This document shows positions 21,933 through 32,453 of a stretch of 64,000 nucleotides of DNA, one piece after another. The notes below the pieces were generated by a model. That model searched no databases and was not told the origin of the DNA. It worked only from the letters and a program-made list of their open reading frames with translations. The translations under genes and the position numbers were made by a program. The stretch is from Mycobacterium gordonae (lineage in GTDB: Bacteria; Actinomycetota; Actinomycetes; Mycobacteriales; Mycobacteriaceae). The first letter of the stretch is position 1. Every line of letters begins with the position of its first letter. The stretch lies in the NCBI RefSeq assembly GCF_001417955.2, contig NZ_LKTM01000310.1, positions 62,001 to 126,000 on the forward strand, in the 5' to 3' direction.

Positions 21933-23366
21933 TCACGTCGACCGCAACCAGCGCAGCGCCGATTCGGCGGCGTGGTAACCGCACAGCCCGTGGATGCCGG
22001 CTCCCGGCGGCGCCGACTGTGAGCAGAGGTACACCCCCGGCACGCCGATCCGATAGGGATCGAGCGCGATGCGCGGCCGGAACAGGATCTGGAGTTTGTC
22101 GTTGGCGCCGCCGATGATGTCGCCGCCGATGTAACTGGCGTTGCGGGCCTCCAGGTCGGCCGTGCCGGTGCTGACCGTGGCGACGATGCGGTCGCGGAAA
22201 CCCGGCGCGAACCGCTCGATCTGGTCGACGATCGCCGCGGTCGCGTCACCGGTGTACCCGAACGGCACATGCGCGTAGGCGTAGATCGGGTTGATGTTGC
22301 CCGCCGAGCGGGACCGGTCGGCCAGATACTGCTGCCCGAGCAGCACAAAGGGGCGCTCCACCATGGTGCCCTGGGCGCGACGGCGTTCGGTGTCGGCGAT
22401 CTCCTCGAAACTGCCGCCGAGATGGACGGTTCCCGCCCGTGCGCAGTCCGGGTTCGTCCAGGGAATGTCGCCCTCGATGGCGAAGTCGACTTTGAACGCC
22501 GCGGAACCCTCGCGGTAGCGGCGGTAAGACCGTTTGATTCGGGTGGGCATCGCGTCGCCATAGATGGCCAGTACCTGCGCGGGGCTCAGGTCCAGCATGA
22601 CGATGTCGGCGTTCGGGATGTCGCGGCGGCTGGTGACCTTGACGCCGGTGGTGACCTGGCCGCCCTCTGCCGCCAGAGCCGCACCCAGCGCCCTGGTGAT
22701 CGCGCCGGACCCGCCTTCGGCGACCGGCCAGCCGTAGCGATGTCCGCTGGCCAGGATCATCAACCCGAGGGAGGCGGTCAGCGGGCGGTCCAACCGGGTG
22801 AAGGCGTGCGCGGCCGCGCCGCCGTAGAGGGCGCGCGCCTGCTCGGTGCGGAAGTAGCCGGCCACCGTGGTGGCGGGCAGCACCGCGCGGGGACCGAACA
22901 ACGCGAGGCGCACCGGATGCCGCGGAATGTTGATCACGGGGCGCAGCAGATCGTCGGCCAGATCGTCGAAGCCCTTGGCCAGTCCGCCCACCGCCGCCTG
23001 CCAACGCCGCCGGTCGGCGCCCAATCCCTTGGCGGTTTTGGCAACCGACTGATAGAGCACGCCGGCAGACCCGTCATCGAGTGGGTGCGCGCAGTCGGCC
23101 TCCGGCCATTTCCAGGCCAGTCCGTAGCTGAGGAGGTCGATCTCCTTCCAGAACGGGGATCCGACTCCCAGCGGGTGGAAGGCCGAGCAGTGGTCGTGGA
23201 TGACGCCGGGCACCGTCAGCTCCCCCGAGCGCACTCCCCCGCCGATGGTGTCCTGGGCTTCCAGCACGTGCACGTCGACGCCCTGCCGGGCGAGGTGAAT
23301 GGCTGCGGCCAGCCCGTTGGGGCCGGCGCCGACGACGACGGCTTTGTTTTTCGAGGCTCTGGTCAT
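21933..23366 (-). CDS. FAD-dependent oxidoreductase, phytoene-desaturase-like, Rv1432-like (477 aa)
   Basis: NAD(P)/FAD amine-oxidase/phytoene-desaturase superfamily protein. The N-terminal dinucleotide loop is G13-A-G-P-N-G18, followed by the acidic end of strand 2 in [12 protein letters not shown]. The C-terminal FAD-binding segment [20 protein letters not shown] is present. The start at 23366 overlaps the DUF3556 stop (ATGA), and longer frames run back into that gene. M. tuberculosis has the same pair (Rv1431-Rv1432). The substrate is unknown; a lipid or isoprenoid is possible. Confidence 0.92.
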   Translation of the reverse strand: MTRASKNKAVVVGAGPNGLAAAIHLARQGVDVHVLEAQDTIGGGVRSGELTVPGVIHDHCSAFHPLGVGSPFWKEIDLLSYGLAWKWPEADCAHPLDDGSAGVLYQSVAKTAKGLGADRRRWQAAVGGLAKGFDDLADDLLRPVINIPRHPVRLALFGPRAVLPATTVAGYFRTEQARALYGGAAAHAFTRLDRPLTASLGLMILASGHRYGWPVAEGGSGAITRALGAALAAEGGQVTTGVKVTSRRDIPNADIVMLDLSPAQVLAIYGDAMPTRIKRSYRRYREGSAAFKVDFAIEGDIPWTNPDCARAGTVHLGGSFEEIADTERRRAQGTMVERPFVLLGQQYLADRSRSAGNINPIYAYAHVPFGYTGDATAAIVDQIERFAPGFRDRIVATVSTGTADLEARNASYIGGDIIGGANDKLQILFRPRIALDPYRIGVPGVYLCSQSAPPGAGIHGLCGYHAAESALRWLRST

Positions 23367-25120
23367 GAGGTTCCGTGCACGACAGGTTCGGTCGTGACAT
23401 GCACCGGAAAATCGTCGCCCGGTTCCGGCCACGGTTGCCGGCTCAGCATCTCGCTGACGTCGACGTAACCGGATTCGATGAGACCGGTCTTGGCATCGAC
23501 GATCCGGTACCACTGCTTCTGAATGTGGATCGGCTGACCCTCGAGGACGATGACGCGGACATCGCCGTCCTCGAAGTTGCAGCGCCGCTGCAGCGCCTCC
23601 AACAACTGCTCGTTGTGCAGGTGGCCTTCGCCGAAGTTCCACCCGACGAGTGGCCCGGCCACGATTTCGCCGTCCCGCACCCGATAGTCGGCCTCATTGC
23701 CGATCGCTCGGGGCAGCAGGCCGTTGAGCGCGCGGCCATGTGTGTGCATCGCCCGGAATGCCCCCACCTTGTCCGACATCACCTCTGCGGTCGCCGCGCC
23801 GTACAGCTTGGTGAGCTGATTGACAACCAGCGCAGAGCTTTTCACCACGTCGGCTTCGATCTTGTCCTCGGCGCCCGCGCGGAAGCACCACGTGCTGGTG
23901 GCCCAGTTTCCGGCGTAGTAGCGCATCGCGGGCAGGAACGAAATCTTCTCCGGGAACAGGTTTCCCACGATGACGATGACGACCGCGATCGCGATCAGGG
24001 CCAGCAGCAGCGGTGATCTCAGGTCGGTGGCGCGGATCGCGCCGTAATGCCCGAACAGATAGAACAGCGAGAATATGAAAAAGACGTTCCACTCCAACGG
24101 AACCCCCATCGGGAGGTTGGACAGGATGTTGAGGTGGAAGATCACCATGAACCCGATCAGGAACCAGCGCCACGGGTGATCGCCGGCGAAGAACACCAGC
24201 ACCGTGGGAACGATGAATTCCGCTGTGGTGCCGCCGACGTGGGCCATCATCTTCGGTAGCCAGGTGGGCCGCAGATCGTTGACGTGGTCGCGGTAGAGCA
24301 GGTGCTTGACCGGCAGGAACAACCGGCTGCGCAGCAGCGCGTTGTTGCTCGTCATCACGGCCACCACGTAGGGGAAGTGGTGGTTGAGTTTGGAGGTGGC
24401 CGCGCCCCACCAGAGGAAGAGCATGATGATCTTGAACGCGGCGATCTGGTCGGTGAACGGGAAGAAGAACACGAACAGCTTCAGCCAGTAGTGTTCGCCG
24501 CGGGCGGCAAGAAAGATGGTCTTGTCGCGTAAACCCAGCAACGCCAGGGCGACGATCGTCGGAATCACCAGAATCGGGTTGATCAATCCGACGTCACCGG
24601 CGCCGGTCACCGGTCCGCCGTGCCCTGGCGACAACAGCGCCCACACCGCGCTGCTCAACACGATGGCGTACAGCGCGACGTCGACGAGGGAGCGGGAGTC
24701 GCCGCGGGTCAACGGCACCTTGTCAGGCCAGGCCGGCAGCCGGATTGTCTTGGGGCGCAACCAGTACAGCACGCCACCGATCGGCGGCATGAAGCGTCCG
24801 GTGAGCGGCCCGGACCCGCACCCGAGCCCGAGGACCTCGAACAGCAGGGTGAAGATGACGACCTTCTGGTACACGATCGGTTGCGTCCACCACTGTGCGA
24901 TGTGGCTCAGCCCGCCCAGACCGGGCGTCAGCGCGATGATCGCCGCCGGAGCAGCGATATACAGGCCGATCTTGATCAGGTACAGCAGGTACACCGCGTA
25001 CGGCGTGCCGAAGCCGTTTTCCGCCCAGTGCCGGGTGACGACCTGTAGTCGCGTTGCCCGTGGCAGCGTCAGCCAGGTGTCGTGATCGACGTCGGGAAGG
25101 TCCGGTGAGATGAATCCCAT
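23363..25120 (-). CDS. DUF3556 transmembrane protein, Rv1431-like (585 aa)
   Basis: Large polytopic membrane protein with about nine or ten hydrophobic segments in residues 40-430, followed by a soluble domain of about 150 residues ending with the charged segment QPWPEPGDDFPVHV. The family is confined mainly to mycobacteria and its function is unknown. The start at ATG 25120 (MGFISPDLPDVD) is preferred; ATG 25132 is possible. It is coupled by ATGA to the downstream FAD oxidoreductase, suggesting a membrane-bound redox pair acting on one substrate. Confidence 0.9.
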   Translation of the reverse strand: MGFISPDLPDVDHDTWLTLPRATRLQVVTRHWAENGFGTPYAVYLLYLIKIGLYIAAPAAIIALTPGLGGLSHIAQWWTQPIVYQKVVIFTLLFEVLGLGCGSGPLTGRFMPPIGGVLYWLRPKTIRLPAWPDKVPLTRGDSRSLVDVALYAIVLSSAVWALLSPGHGGPVTGAGDVGLINPILVIPTIVALALLGLRDKTIFLAARGEHYWLKLFVFFFPFTDQIAAFKIIMLFLWWGAATSKLNHHFPYVVAVMTSNNALLRSRLFLPVKHLLYRDHVNDLRPTWLPKMMAHVGGTTAEFIVPTVLVFFAGDHPWRWFLIGFMVIFHLNILSNLPMGVPLEWNVFFIFSLFYLFGHYGAIRATDLRSPLLLALIAIAVVIVIVGNLFPEKISFLPAMRYYAGNWATSTWCFRAGAEDKIEADVVKSSALVVNQLTKLYGAATAEVMSDKVGAFRAMHTHGRALNGLLPRAIGNEADYRVRDGEIVAGPLVGWNFGEGHLHNEQLLEALQRRCNFEDGDVRVIVLEGQPIHIQKQWYRIVDAKTGLIESGYVDVSEMLSRQPWPEPGDDFPVHVTTEPVVHGTS

Positions 25121-25149
25121 GGCTGGCCCCATTCCAGGAGGGAGCGTTT

Positions 25150-25434
25150 GTGGCCAGTCCAATGTATCGGCACGATGCGGCCCACCCGAAGGCCTATCGC
25201 CCGAGCCCTTGGAAGCCCGACCCCAAACCGGTCAAAGCCATTGCCACAGAGGGTGATTCACCGAAGCACCGGACCTCCCGCGCCTTCTGGGCCGGACAGC
25301 GCCGGCCGGTCGCCCGGCCGGACGCGCTGAACCGCCCCGGAAGCCTGCCAGCGGGAACGCCATCCGCGCGACCCCTCAGCGCGCACGGATGGCCTGCCCG
25401 CCGCCGCCCCCAGCGACCGCCTGCGGTCGCTTAG
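25150..25434 (+). CDS. Possible small protein (94 aa), doubtful
   Basis: A reading frame opening with GTG 25150 has a strong ribosome binding site (AGGAGGG, 8 nt spacing) and is divergent from the DUF3556 gene. The product is rich in Pro, Arg and Ala with no recognisable domain. The second half overlaps the opposite-strand gene at 25258-25686, and its composition there looks like a GC-rich shadow. Either the true product is shorter or only the start signal is fortuitous. It occupies the position of PE16 in M. tuberculosis but has no PE features. Confidence 0.25.
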   Translation: MASPMYRHDAAHPKAYRPSPWKPDPKPVKAIATEGDSPKHRTSRAFWAGQRRPVARPDALNRPGSLPAGTPSARPLSAHGWPARRRPQRPPAVA

Positions 25435-25686
25435 CGAACACCGCGGACGCTGCGCAACTCTCGGACCCTGCAGACGTTCGATCAGCTCGTCCAGCAGTTT
25501 TCGGTCCTGGCGCTGCATCCCTAGAAACCGCCGAAGGTCGCGTACCTGATCGGGACGGCCCTCGGTCTCAGCCACAATGATCGCCCGCTGATAAATGTCC
25601 ATCTGCAGATTGGTTCGCTTGCAGATCTGGGTGATCAGGCGCAGCACACAATCGGCCTGGCTGCCGGTGACTGCGGGCCGCTCCAT
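25258..25686 (-). CDS. Hypothetical helical protein (142 aa)
   Basis: The N-terminal 75 residues look like a genuine protein: a Cys-containing helix (VLRLITQICKRTNLQMDIY), an alpha-helical turn EGRPDQVRDLRRFLG and a leucine-rich helix DRKLLDELIERL. The C-terminal 65 residues are Arg/Gly/Ala rich and less convincing; the coding part may originally have ended earlier or the frame may have changed near 25480. ATG 25686 follows AAAGAGG. It is unrecognised. It lies 89 bp downstream of the PucR regulator gene on the same strand. Confidence 0.55.
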   Translation of the reverse strand: MERPAVTGSQADCVLRLITQICKRTNLQMDIYQRAIIVAETEGRPDQVRDLRRFLGMQRQDRKLLDELIERLQGPRVAQRPRCSLSDRRRSLGAAAGRPSVRAEGSRGWRSRWQASGAVQRVRPGDRPALSGPEGAGGPVLR

Positions 25687-25775
25687 GTGTGCCTCTTTCG
25701 GTTGGCGCTTGACGTGGGCAAACGCTAACCCGGCAAGGCCTTCGCCCCGCTATGCGCCGAAACCGAAGCTGGCTA

Positions 25776-27041
25776 TTACTTTTGTGCGCGCAGCACAGCC
25801 GGGGCCATCCACCGGCAGGCCTCCAGCGCGGTCTGGACTTTGAACACCGCATCGGGATCGTCGAAGTTCTGACCGCAGAGCTCCATCGCTTGACCGACCC
25901 GGTACTGAATCGTATTGCGGTGCAGGATCATTGCGTCTGCGGTGGCCACGTAGCTGCGGTTGCGGAGCAGGAATTCGCGCAGTGTTTCACGCAGCCATTC
26001 GTTGCGCTCGTCGGCTCCGGCAAGATCGCCGAGAACCTCGCCGACGAACCGCCGCAACTCGTCGACGTCAGCGGCCATCAACGCCACCGGCGCCACGTCG
26101 TCGTAAAAGACCACCGGGCAGCTGTGGCGGTCCCCGCCGGCCAGCACCACCGTCTTCACCAGCTCGGCTTGCCTCATCGATGCCCGGAAACCACGCAGCC
26201 CGTCACCGGACCGGCCACAGGCCACCCGCGCCCCGATACACGCCGACTCGAACGCCCCGCGGATGCTCGGCAGATCGGGGGCACCGGCGACCGAGAACCA
26301 CAACCGCGCCTCCCGCTCGTCGGTCGGCACCAGCAACGACCGGCCGGCCGCGTCCAGCTCTGCCGCCATCAGGCAACGCACCTCGTCGAACCGGGCCACC
26401 ACCTGGTCGATGGGCACCGCGTCATCCACCCAGACCACGGCGGCCACGTGGCGGCCGTCAAGCCCGTAGCGCAGCACCTTTTCCGCACGCTGCACGTCGA
26501 CCGGGGTACCGGCCAGCACCTCGCTGACCCAGTGCTGCTGCATCCCGCTACGCCGGCTCAGCCAGCGGTCGTGCTCCTCCTCGTAGGCGAGGATCATCTG
26601 GTCGGCCACCAGATCGACGACGCGGGCCGCGCGGTTCACCAGGGCGATGATGGTGGGCACCTGCTGGTGCGGCTCCAGCCGCGACACGTACTGCATCGCC
26701 ACTTCCAGGAACCGCGCATGCCCCAGCCGGTGCGCCCGAACCAACGGCGCCAACGGAATATCCCGCTGCGCGGATGCCCGCGCGTACGCCAGTGCGGCGG
26801 CGGGAGCCTCGAGCAGCGCCGTCGGCGCATCCCGTTCCAGGTAGTGCACCGCGGCGACGAAGTTCTCGGTGAGGCTTGCATGCCACAGTTCCAGCATTCG
26901 CGGATCGTGTTTGAGCCCCTGGATCTCGCCCTTCATCATGTCGAAGAGCTCGGCCGTGAAGGTGTCGCGTATGGCGTCCATCTGCCGGGCGATCAGCGAA
27001 ACGCACCCGGAGCCGACCGCATTTCCCGTTTCGGCCACCAT
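25776..27041 (-). CDS. PucR/CdaR-type transcriptional regulator, Rv1429-like (421 aa)
   Basis: Predicted DNA-binding regulator. An N-terminal helical region of about 170 residues and a central GGDEF-like degenerate domain are followed by the C-terminal PucR helix-turn-helix (HTH_30) with ATADAMILHRNTIQYRVGQA. The start at ATG 27041 has a strong AGGAGGG at 6 nt; the longer frame has no such signal. Divergent from the acyltransferase-FadD12-LipO operon across 150 bp, so it probably controls that operon, possibly in response to a lipid metabolite. M. tuberculosis has the same arrangement. Confidence 0.9.
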   Translation of the reverse strand: MVAETGNAVGSGCVSLIARQMDAIRDTFTAELFDMMKGEIQGLKHDPRMLELWHASLTENFVAAVHYLERDAPTALLEAPAAALAYARASAQRDIPLAPLVRAHRLGHARFLEVAMQYVSRLEPHQQVPTIIALVNRAARVVDLVADQMILAYEEEHDRWLSRRSGMQQHWVSEVLAGTPVDVQRAEKVLRYGLDGRHVAAVVWVDDAVPIDQVVARFDEVRCLMAAELDAAGRSLLVPTDEREARLWFSVAGAPDLPSIRGAFESACIGARVACGRSGDGLRGFRASMRQAELVKTVVLAGGDRHSCPVVFYDDVAPVALMAADVDELRRFVGEVLGDLAGADERNEWLRETLREFLLRNRSYVATADAMILHRNTIQYRVGQAMELCGQNFDDPDAVFKVQTALEACRWMAPAVLRAQK

Positions 27042-27191
27042 GGGTGTCCCTCCTACAGCAGCGTGAACCTGGAACCCAAGCACACTGTGCACCTTCGGGG
27101 GCTTGCACGCGGCGGTTTCGCTCACTATGCCGCCACACAGGCGCGGAGGTGGTCGCTACGATCTGAGGGACTCGACGGCAAGGGAGCCTCA

Positions 27192-28004
27192 GTGAGCAAC
27201 GAGAACGACGACCCGACTCGGGGCGATATCGCGAAGTTCGATCCGGGGATGACCCGACGCATGATCAGCGTCATGCGGCCGGTCCTGAAGACCTACTTCC
27301 GATCCGAGGTGCGTGGCCTCGACGGATTCCCGCCCGGCGGAGCGCTGGTGGTCGGCAACCATTCCGGCGGCCAGTTTCCGATGGACGTCCCGATCTTCAG
27401 CACCGACTTCTACGACAAGTTCGGTTACGACCGGCCCGTGTTGACGTTGAGCCACGACATTTTGTTCATGGGGCCTACCGCGGACTTCTTCCGCAAAACC
27501 GGGTACATCCGCGCCAACCGGGAGAACGCTGCCGCGGCACTGCGCTCCGGTGGCGTGGTCGTCGTCTTCCCCGGTGGCGACTACGACGCCTACCGGCCGA
27601 CAGCGGCGGAGAACGTCATCGACTTCAACGGCCGCAAGGGGTATGTCCGCACCGCGATCGAGGCGGGGGTTCCCATCGTCCCCATGGTGGGCATCGGCGG
27701 TCAGGAGACCCAGCTGTACCTCACTCGCGGTACCTGGCTGGCCAGGAACCTGGGCATCAAGAGATTGCTTCGCAGTGACATCATGCCGCTGTCATTCGGA
27801 TTTCCGTTCGGGTTCAGCGCCGCCATCCCGCCCAATCTGCCGCTGCCCGCCAAGATCGTCATGCAGGTGCTCGAACCTATCGACATCGCAGCGCAATTCG
27901 GCGAAGACCCGGATGTCGACGAAGTCGACGAGCATGTCCGGTCGGTCATGCAGGAGGGGCTCAACGAGCTCGCCGCCAAGCGTCGATTCCCGATTGTGGG
28001 CTGA
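27192..28004 (+). CDS. Lysophospholipid acyltransferase-like protein, Rv1428c-like (270 aa)
   Basis: PlsC/LPLAT-superfamily protein, probably membrane-associated, that would esterify acyl-CoA to a glycerol-type acceptor. The catalytic histidine motif is NHSGGQFPMD (H57, D65), so Asp lies eight rather than five residues after His. VVVFPGGDYDAYRP replaces the usual FPEG motif. GTG 27192 has AGGGAG upstream. First gene of a three-gene operon with the FadD12-like ligase (3 bp apart) and the LipO-like hydrolase. The set suggests lipid remodelling. Confidence 0.88.
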   Translation: MSNENDDPTRGDIAKFDPGMTRRMISVMRPVLKTYFRSEVRGLDGFPPGGALVVGNHSGGQFPMDVPIFSTDFYDKFGYDRPVLTLSHDILFMGPTADFFRKTGYIRANRENAAAALRSGGVVVVFPGGDYDAYRPTAAENVIDFNGRKGYVRTAIEAGVPIVPMVGIGGQETQLYLTRGTWLARNLGIKRLLRSDIMPLSFGFPFGFSAAIPPNLPLPAKIVMQVLEPIDIAAQFGEDPDVDEVDEHVRSVMQEGLNELAAKRRFPIVG

Positions 28005-28007
28005 GCC

Positions 28008-29642
28008 ATGGCATCTCGTCTCGAAGAGGGCCTCGCAGAGATGCTGGGCGTGGTCTCCACCCTGCGCCGTGCGGGCATGATCGCACCGATGCGACCCGAC
28101 CGCTATGTGCGGGTGGCCGTCGCGATGGCCCGCGAGGGCATCGGTTTCACTTCCGGTTTCGCGGGCGCGGCGCAGCGCTGCCCCGACCGCCCCGGCCTGA
28201 TCGACGAACTCGGCACCCTGACGTGGCGCCAGCTCGACGAACGTGGCGACGCCTTCGCCGCCGCGCTGCAGGCCCTGCCGGGTGGGCCGCCGAAAGTCGT
28301 CGGCATCATGTGCCGCAATCACCGCGGTTTCATCGATACGCTCCTGGCGGCCAACCGGGTCGGCGCCGACGTCCTACTGCTCAATACCTCCTTCGCGGGG
28401 CCCGCGCTGGCCGAGGTGGTCAGCCGCGAGGGCGTCGACGCGATCGTCTACGACGAAGAGTTCACCCCGACCGTGGATCGGGCGCTCGCCGACGCGCCGA
28501 ACGCCACCCGGATCGTGGCCTGGGCCGACGAACCGCACGAGGTGACCGTCGAGAAGCTCATCACATCCCACACCGGGCAGCGGCCACAACGCACCGGCGG
28601 CAAGAGCAAGTTGATCCTGCTCACCTCCGGAACCACCGGAACGCCCAAGGGCGCCAAGCATTCCGGCGGCAGCGGAGGGATCAAGACGCTCAAGGGGGTG
28701 CTGGACCGGACGCCGTGGCGGGCCGAGGAGCCGATCGTGATCGTGGCACCGATGTTCCACGCCTGGGGATTCTCGCAGTTGGTGCTCGCGTCGTCGCTGG
28801 CGTGCACGGTGGTCACCCGGCGCAAGTTCGATCCGGAGGCGACGCTGGCCCTGATCGACCGCCATCAGGCGACCGGCCTGGCGGTGGTGCCGGTGATGTT
28901 CGACCGCATCATGGAGCTGCCCGACGAGGTTCGAAACCGGTACAGCTGCAAATCTTTACGGTTTGCCGCGGCATCAGGTTCGCGGATGCGGCCCGACGTC
29001 GTGATCGCGTTCATGGACCAGTTCGGCGACGTGATCTACAACAACTACAACGCCACCGAGGCGGGCATGATCGCGACCGCGACTCCGGCGGACCTGCGCG
29101 CGGCACCCGACACGGCGGGCAAGCCGGCAGACGGCACCCAGATCCGGATCCTGGACTCCGATTTCAAGGAGATGCCCACCGGTGAGGTCGGCACCATCTA
29201 CGTGCACAACGGTAGCCAATTCGACGGCTACACATCAGGCAAGACGAAAGACTTTCACGCCGGCTACATGTCGTCGGGCGACGTCGGATACCTCGACGCG
29301 AACGGCCGCCTGTTCGTGGTGGGACGCGACGACGAGATGATCGTCTCCGGCGGGGAGAACATCTACCCGATCGAGGTGGAGAAGACGCTGGCAGCCCACC
29401 CGGAGGTGGCCGAGGCGTCGGTGATCGGAGTGGACGACGAGCAGTACGGCCAGCGGTTGTCGGCATTCGTGGTCCTGGAGCCGGGCGCCTCGGCAACGGT
29501 CGAGACACTCAAACAGCACGTCCGGGACAATTTGGCCAACTACAAAGTGCCACGCGAGATCACCGTGCTCGACGAGCTCCCCCGCGGCAGCACCGGCAAG
29601 ATTCTGCGCAACGAGCTCAAGGCCCGGCTGGGAGACTCATGA
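28008..29642 (+). CDS. fadD12: Fatty-acid-CoA ligase, FadD12-like (544 aa)
   Basis: ANL-superfamily AMP-forming ligase that would activate a carboxylic acid to acyl-CoA. The ATP loop is TSGTTGTPKG (206-215), the A5 motif is NNYNATEAG, the hinge is GRDDEMIVSGGENIYP and the C-terminal catalytic lysine is K531 in GSTGKILRNEL. Full length. It corresponds by position and neighbours to FadD12 (Rv1427c). Its stop overlaps the next start by ATGA. The chain-length preference cannot be read from sequence. Confidence 0.93.
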   Translation: MASRLEEGLAEMLGVVSTLRRAGMIAPMRPDRYVRVAVAMAREGIGFTSGFAGAAQRCPDRPGLIDELGTLTWRQLDERGDAFAAALQALPGGPPKVVGIMCRNHRGFIDTLLAANRVGADVLLLNTSFAGPALAEVVSREGVDAIVYDEEFTPTVDRALADAPNATRIVAWADEPHEVTVEKLITSHTGQRPQRTGGKSKLILLTSGTTGTPKGAKHSGGSGGIKTLKGVLDRTPWRAEEPIVIVAPMFHAWGFSQLVLASSLACTVVTRRKFDPEATLALIDRHQATGLAVVPVMFDRIMELPDEVRNRYSCKSLRFAAASGSRMRPDVVIAFMDQFGDVIYNNYNATEAGMIATATPADLRAAPDTAGKPADGTQIRILDSDFKEMPTGEVGTIYVHNGSQFDGYTSGKTKDFHAGYMSSGDVGYLDANGRLFVVGRDDEMIVSGGENIYPIEVEKTLAAHPEVAEASVIGVDDEQYGQRLSAFVVLEPGASATVETLKQHVRDNLANYKVPREITVLDELPRGSTGKILRNELKARLGDS

Positions 29643-30916
29643 ACCTCCGACCCCTGCTCCGGCAACTGCGCCGCCCCCGGCCACTGACGCGGGCAACGGT
29701 GGAATTGGTCAACGCCGCCAACGGCCTACATCCGATCACCCGCAACCCGTATGCGTCACCGACGGTGTTCTGGTTCGGCTGGCCCACCTCGGAGGTGCCC
29801 GGCCTGTACGCCTCGGTGTCCGCAGTGGACGCCGTGCGCCGCGGCCTGCGGGGCGATTTCGCCGGGCCGAAAGGCAAAGTGGCGCTGGCCATGACGGCGG
29901 CGTCCTGGGCGATTCTGGCCGTCATCCGCTACCGCGGCATCACGACCCCCGGTCCGATCCTGGAAGCCGGGCTGACCGAGCAACTCGGACCCGACTACGC
30001 CGACCAACTCAAGGCCCTGCCCACCGAACCGACCCGCCGCGGGCGGCGCAATCTGCCACTGCGCACCACGGTGGCGCGGCGGCGCTTCGTCGACAAGCAG
30101 AACATCGTCTCCTACGGTCCGCACGGCCGAGCGAACCTGGCCGACATCTGGCGCCGCAAGGACCTGCCGCTCGATGGCAAAGCGCCTGTGCTGCTGCAGA
30201 TTCCAGGTGGGGCCTGGATGATCGGCTGGCGCCGGCCACAGGCGTACCCGTTGATGAGTCACCTGGTGGCGCGTGGCTGGGTGTGCGTGTCGATGAACTA
30301 CCGCGTGTCCCCGTGGCACACCTGGCCCGCCCACATCGTCGACGTCAAGCGCGCGCTGGCCTGGGTCAAGGAGAACATCGCCGCCTACGGGGGAGATCCG
30401 AATTTCGTTGCGCTCAGCGGTGGTTCGGCCGGCGGTCACCTGACCGCCCTGGCCGCCCTGAGCCCCAACGACCCCAAGTTCCAGCCGGGCTTCGAAGACG
30501 CCGACACGTCGGTGATGGCGGCCGTCCCGTTCTACGGCCGCTACGACTGGTATTCCACCGAGGAGCCGGGGCGGGCGCAGTTCGTGCAGGTGCTTGAAAG
30601 GCTGGTCGTCAAGCACAAACTCGACACGCACCGGGAGATCTACGAAGAGGCCTCCCCGCTGCGGTACGTGCATGTGGACGCGCCGCCGTTCTTTGTCCTG
30701 CACGGCACCGATGACTCCCTTATCCCGGTTGCCGAGGCGCGGGAGTTCGTCGAGGAGTTGCGGTCGGTGTCGAAGGCGCCGGTCGCCTACGCCGAGTTGC
30801 CCAACGCCCAGCACGCCTTCGACATCTTCGGCTCCCCGCGCGCGAACAAGGCCGCCGAGGCGGTCGCCCGGTTCTTGTCGTGGGTCTACGTCACCAATTA
30901 CTCCGGCGACCGCTAG
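29639..30916 (+). CDS. lipO: Alpha/beta hydrolase, LipO-like esterase (425 aa)
   Basis: Hormone-sensitive-lipase-like esterase. About 150 N-terminal residues, including a hydrophobic stretch near 80-97 that could anchor it to the membrane, precede the hydrolase domain. The oxyanion motif is PGGAW instead of HGGGF. The nucleophile is S263 in SGGSAGGHL; the Asp is in HGTDDSLIPV and the His in NAQHAFD. Equivalent to Rv1426c. Translationally coupled to the FadD12-like gene. It converges on the WS/DGAT gene with 4 bp between stops. Confidence 0.9.
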   Translation: MNLRPLLRQLRRPRPLTRATVELVNAANGLHPITRNPYASPTVFWFGWPTSEVPGLYASVSAVDAVRRGLRGDFAGPKGKVALAMTAASWAILAVIRYRGITTPGPILEAGLTEQLGPDYADQLKALPTEPTRRGRRNLPLRTTVARRRFVDKQNIVSYGPHGRANLADIWRRKDLPLDGKAPVLLQIPGGAWMIGWRRPQAYPLMSHLVARGWVCVSMNYRVSPWHTWPAHIVDVKRALAWVKENIAAYGGDPNFVALSGGSAGGHLTALAALSPNDPKFQPGFEDADTSVMAAVPFYGRYDWYSTEEPGRAQFVQVLERLVVKHKLDTHREIYEEASPLRYVHVDAPPFFVLHGTDDSLIPVAEAREFVEELRSVSKAPVAYAELPNAQHAFDIFGSPRANKAAEAVARFLSWVYVTNYSGDR

Positions 30917-30920
30917 GCCA

Positions 30921-32363
<1,443 letters not shown>

Positions 32364-32370
32364 TCATGCC

Positions 32371-32426
32371 GAGCAGACGCAAACTCGCACCAGAACAACT
32401 GGTTTTGTGCGATTTCGCGTCTGCTC
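32371..32426. terminator. Large interrupted palindrome downstream of whiA
   Basis: Perfect outer arms GAGCAGACGC (32371-32380) and GCGTCTGCTC (32417-32426), inner arms TCGCAC/GTGCGA and a core CCAG-AACAA-CTGG give a stable long hairpin. It lies 28 bp past the whiA stop, at the end of the uvrC-rapZ-yvcK-whiA operon, where a terminator is expected. Palindromes beginning GAGCAGACGCAAA are, from memory, dispersed in mycobacterial intergenic regions, so it may also be a repeat-family member. Confidence 0.65.
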
Positions 32427-32453
32427 GCGGGACTGCTCGCGGGACGAGGCGGC

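Noticed and set aside
20897-22117. Plus-strand frame of 406 codons and minus-strand frame 21296-22561 across the repeat protein
   Set aside because: Both arise from the repetitive GC-rich coding DNA of the secreted protein and flanking genes; only the frame with signal peptide and ribosome binding site is accepted.
25752-27191. Upstream extension of the acyltransferase frame (750 codons in total)
   Set aside because: The extension is antisense to the PucR regulator gene; the GTG with AGGGAG at 27192 gives the family-sized protein.
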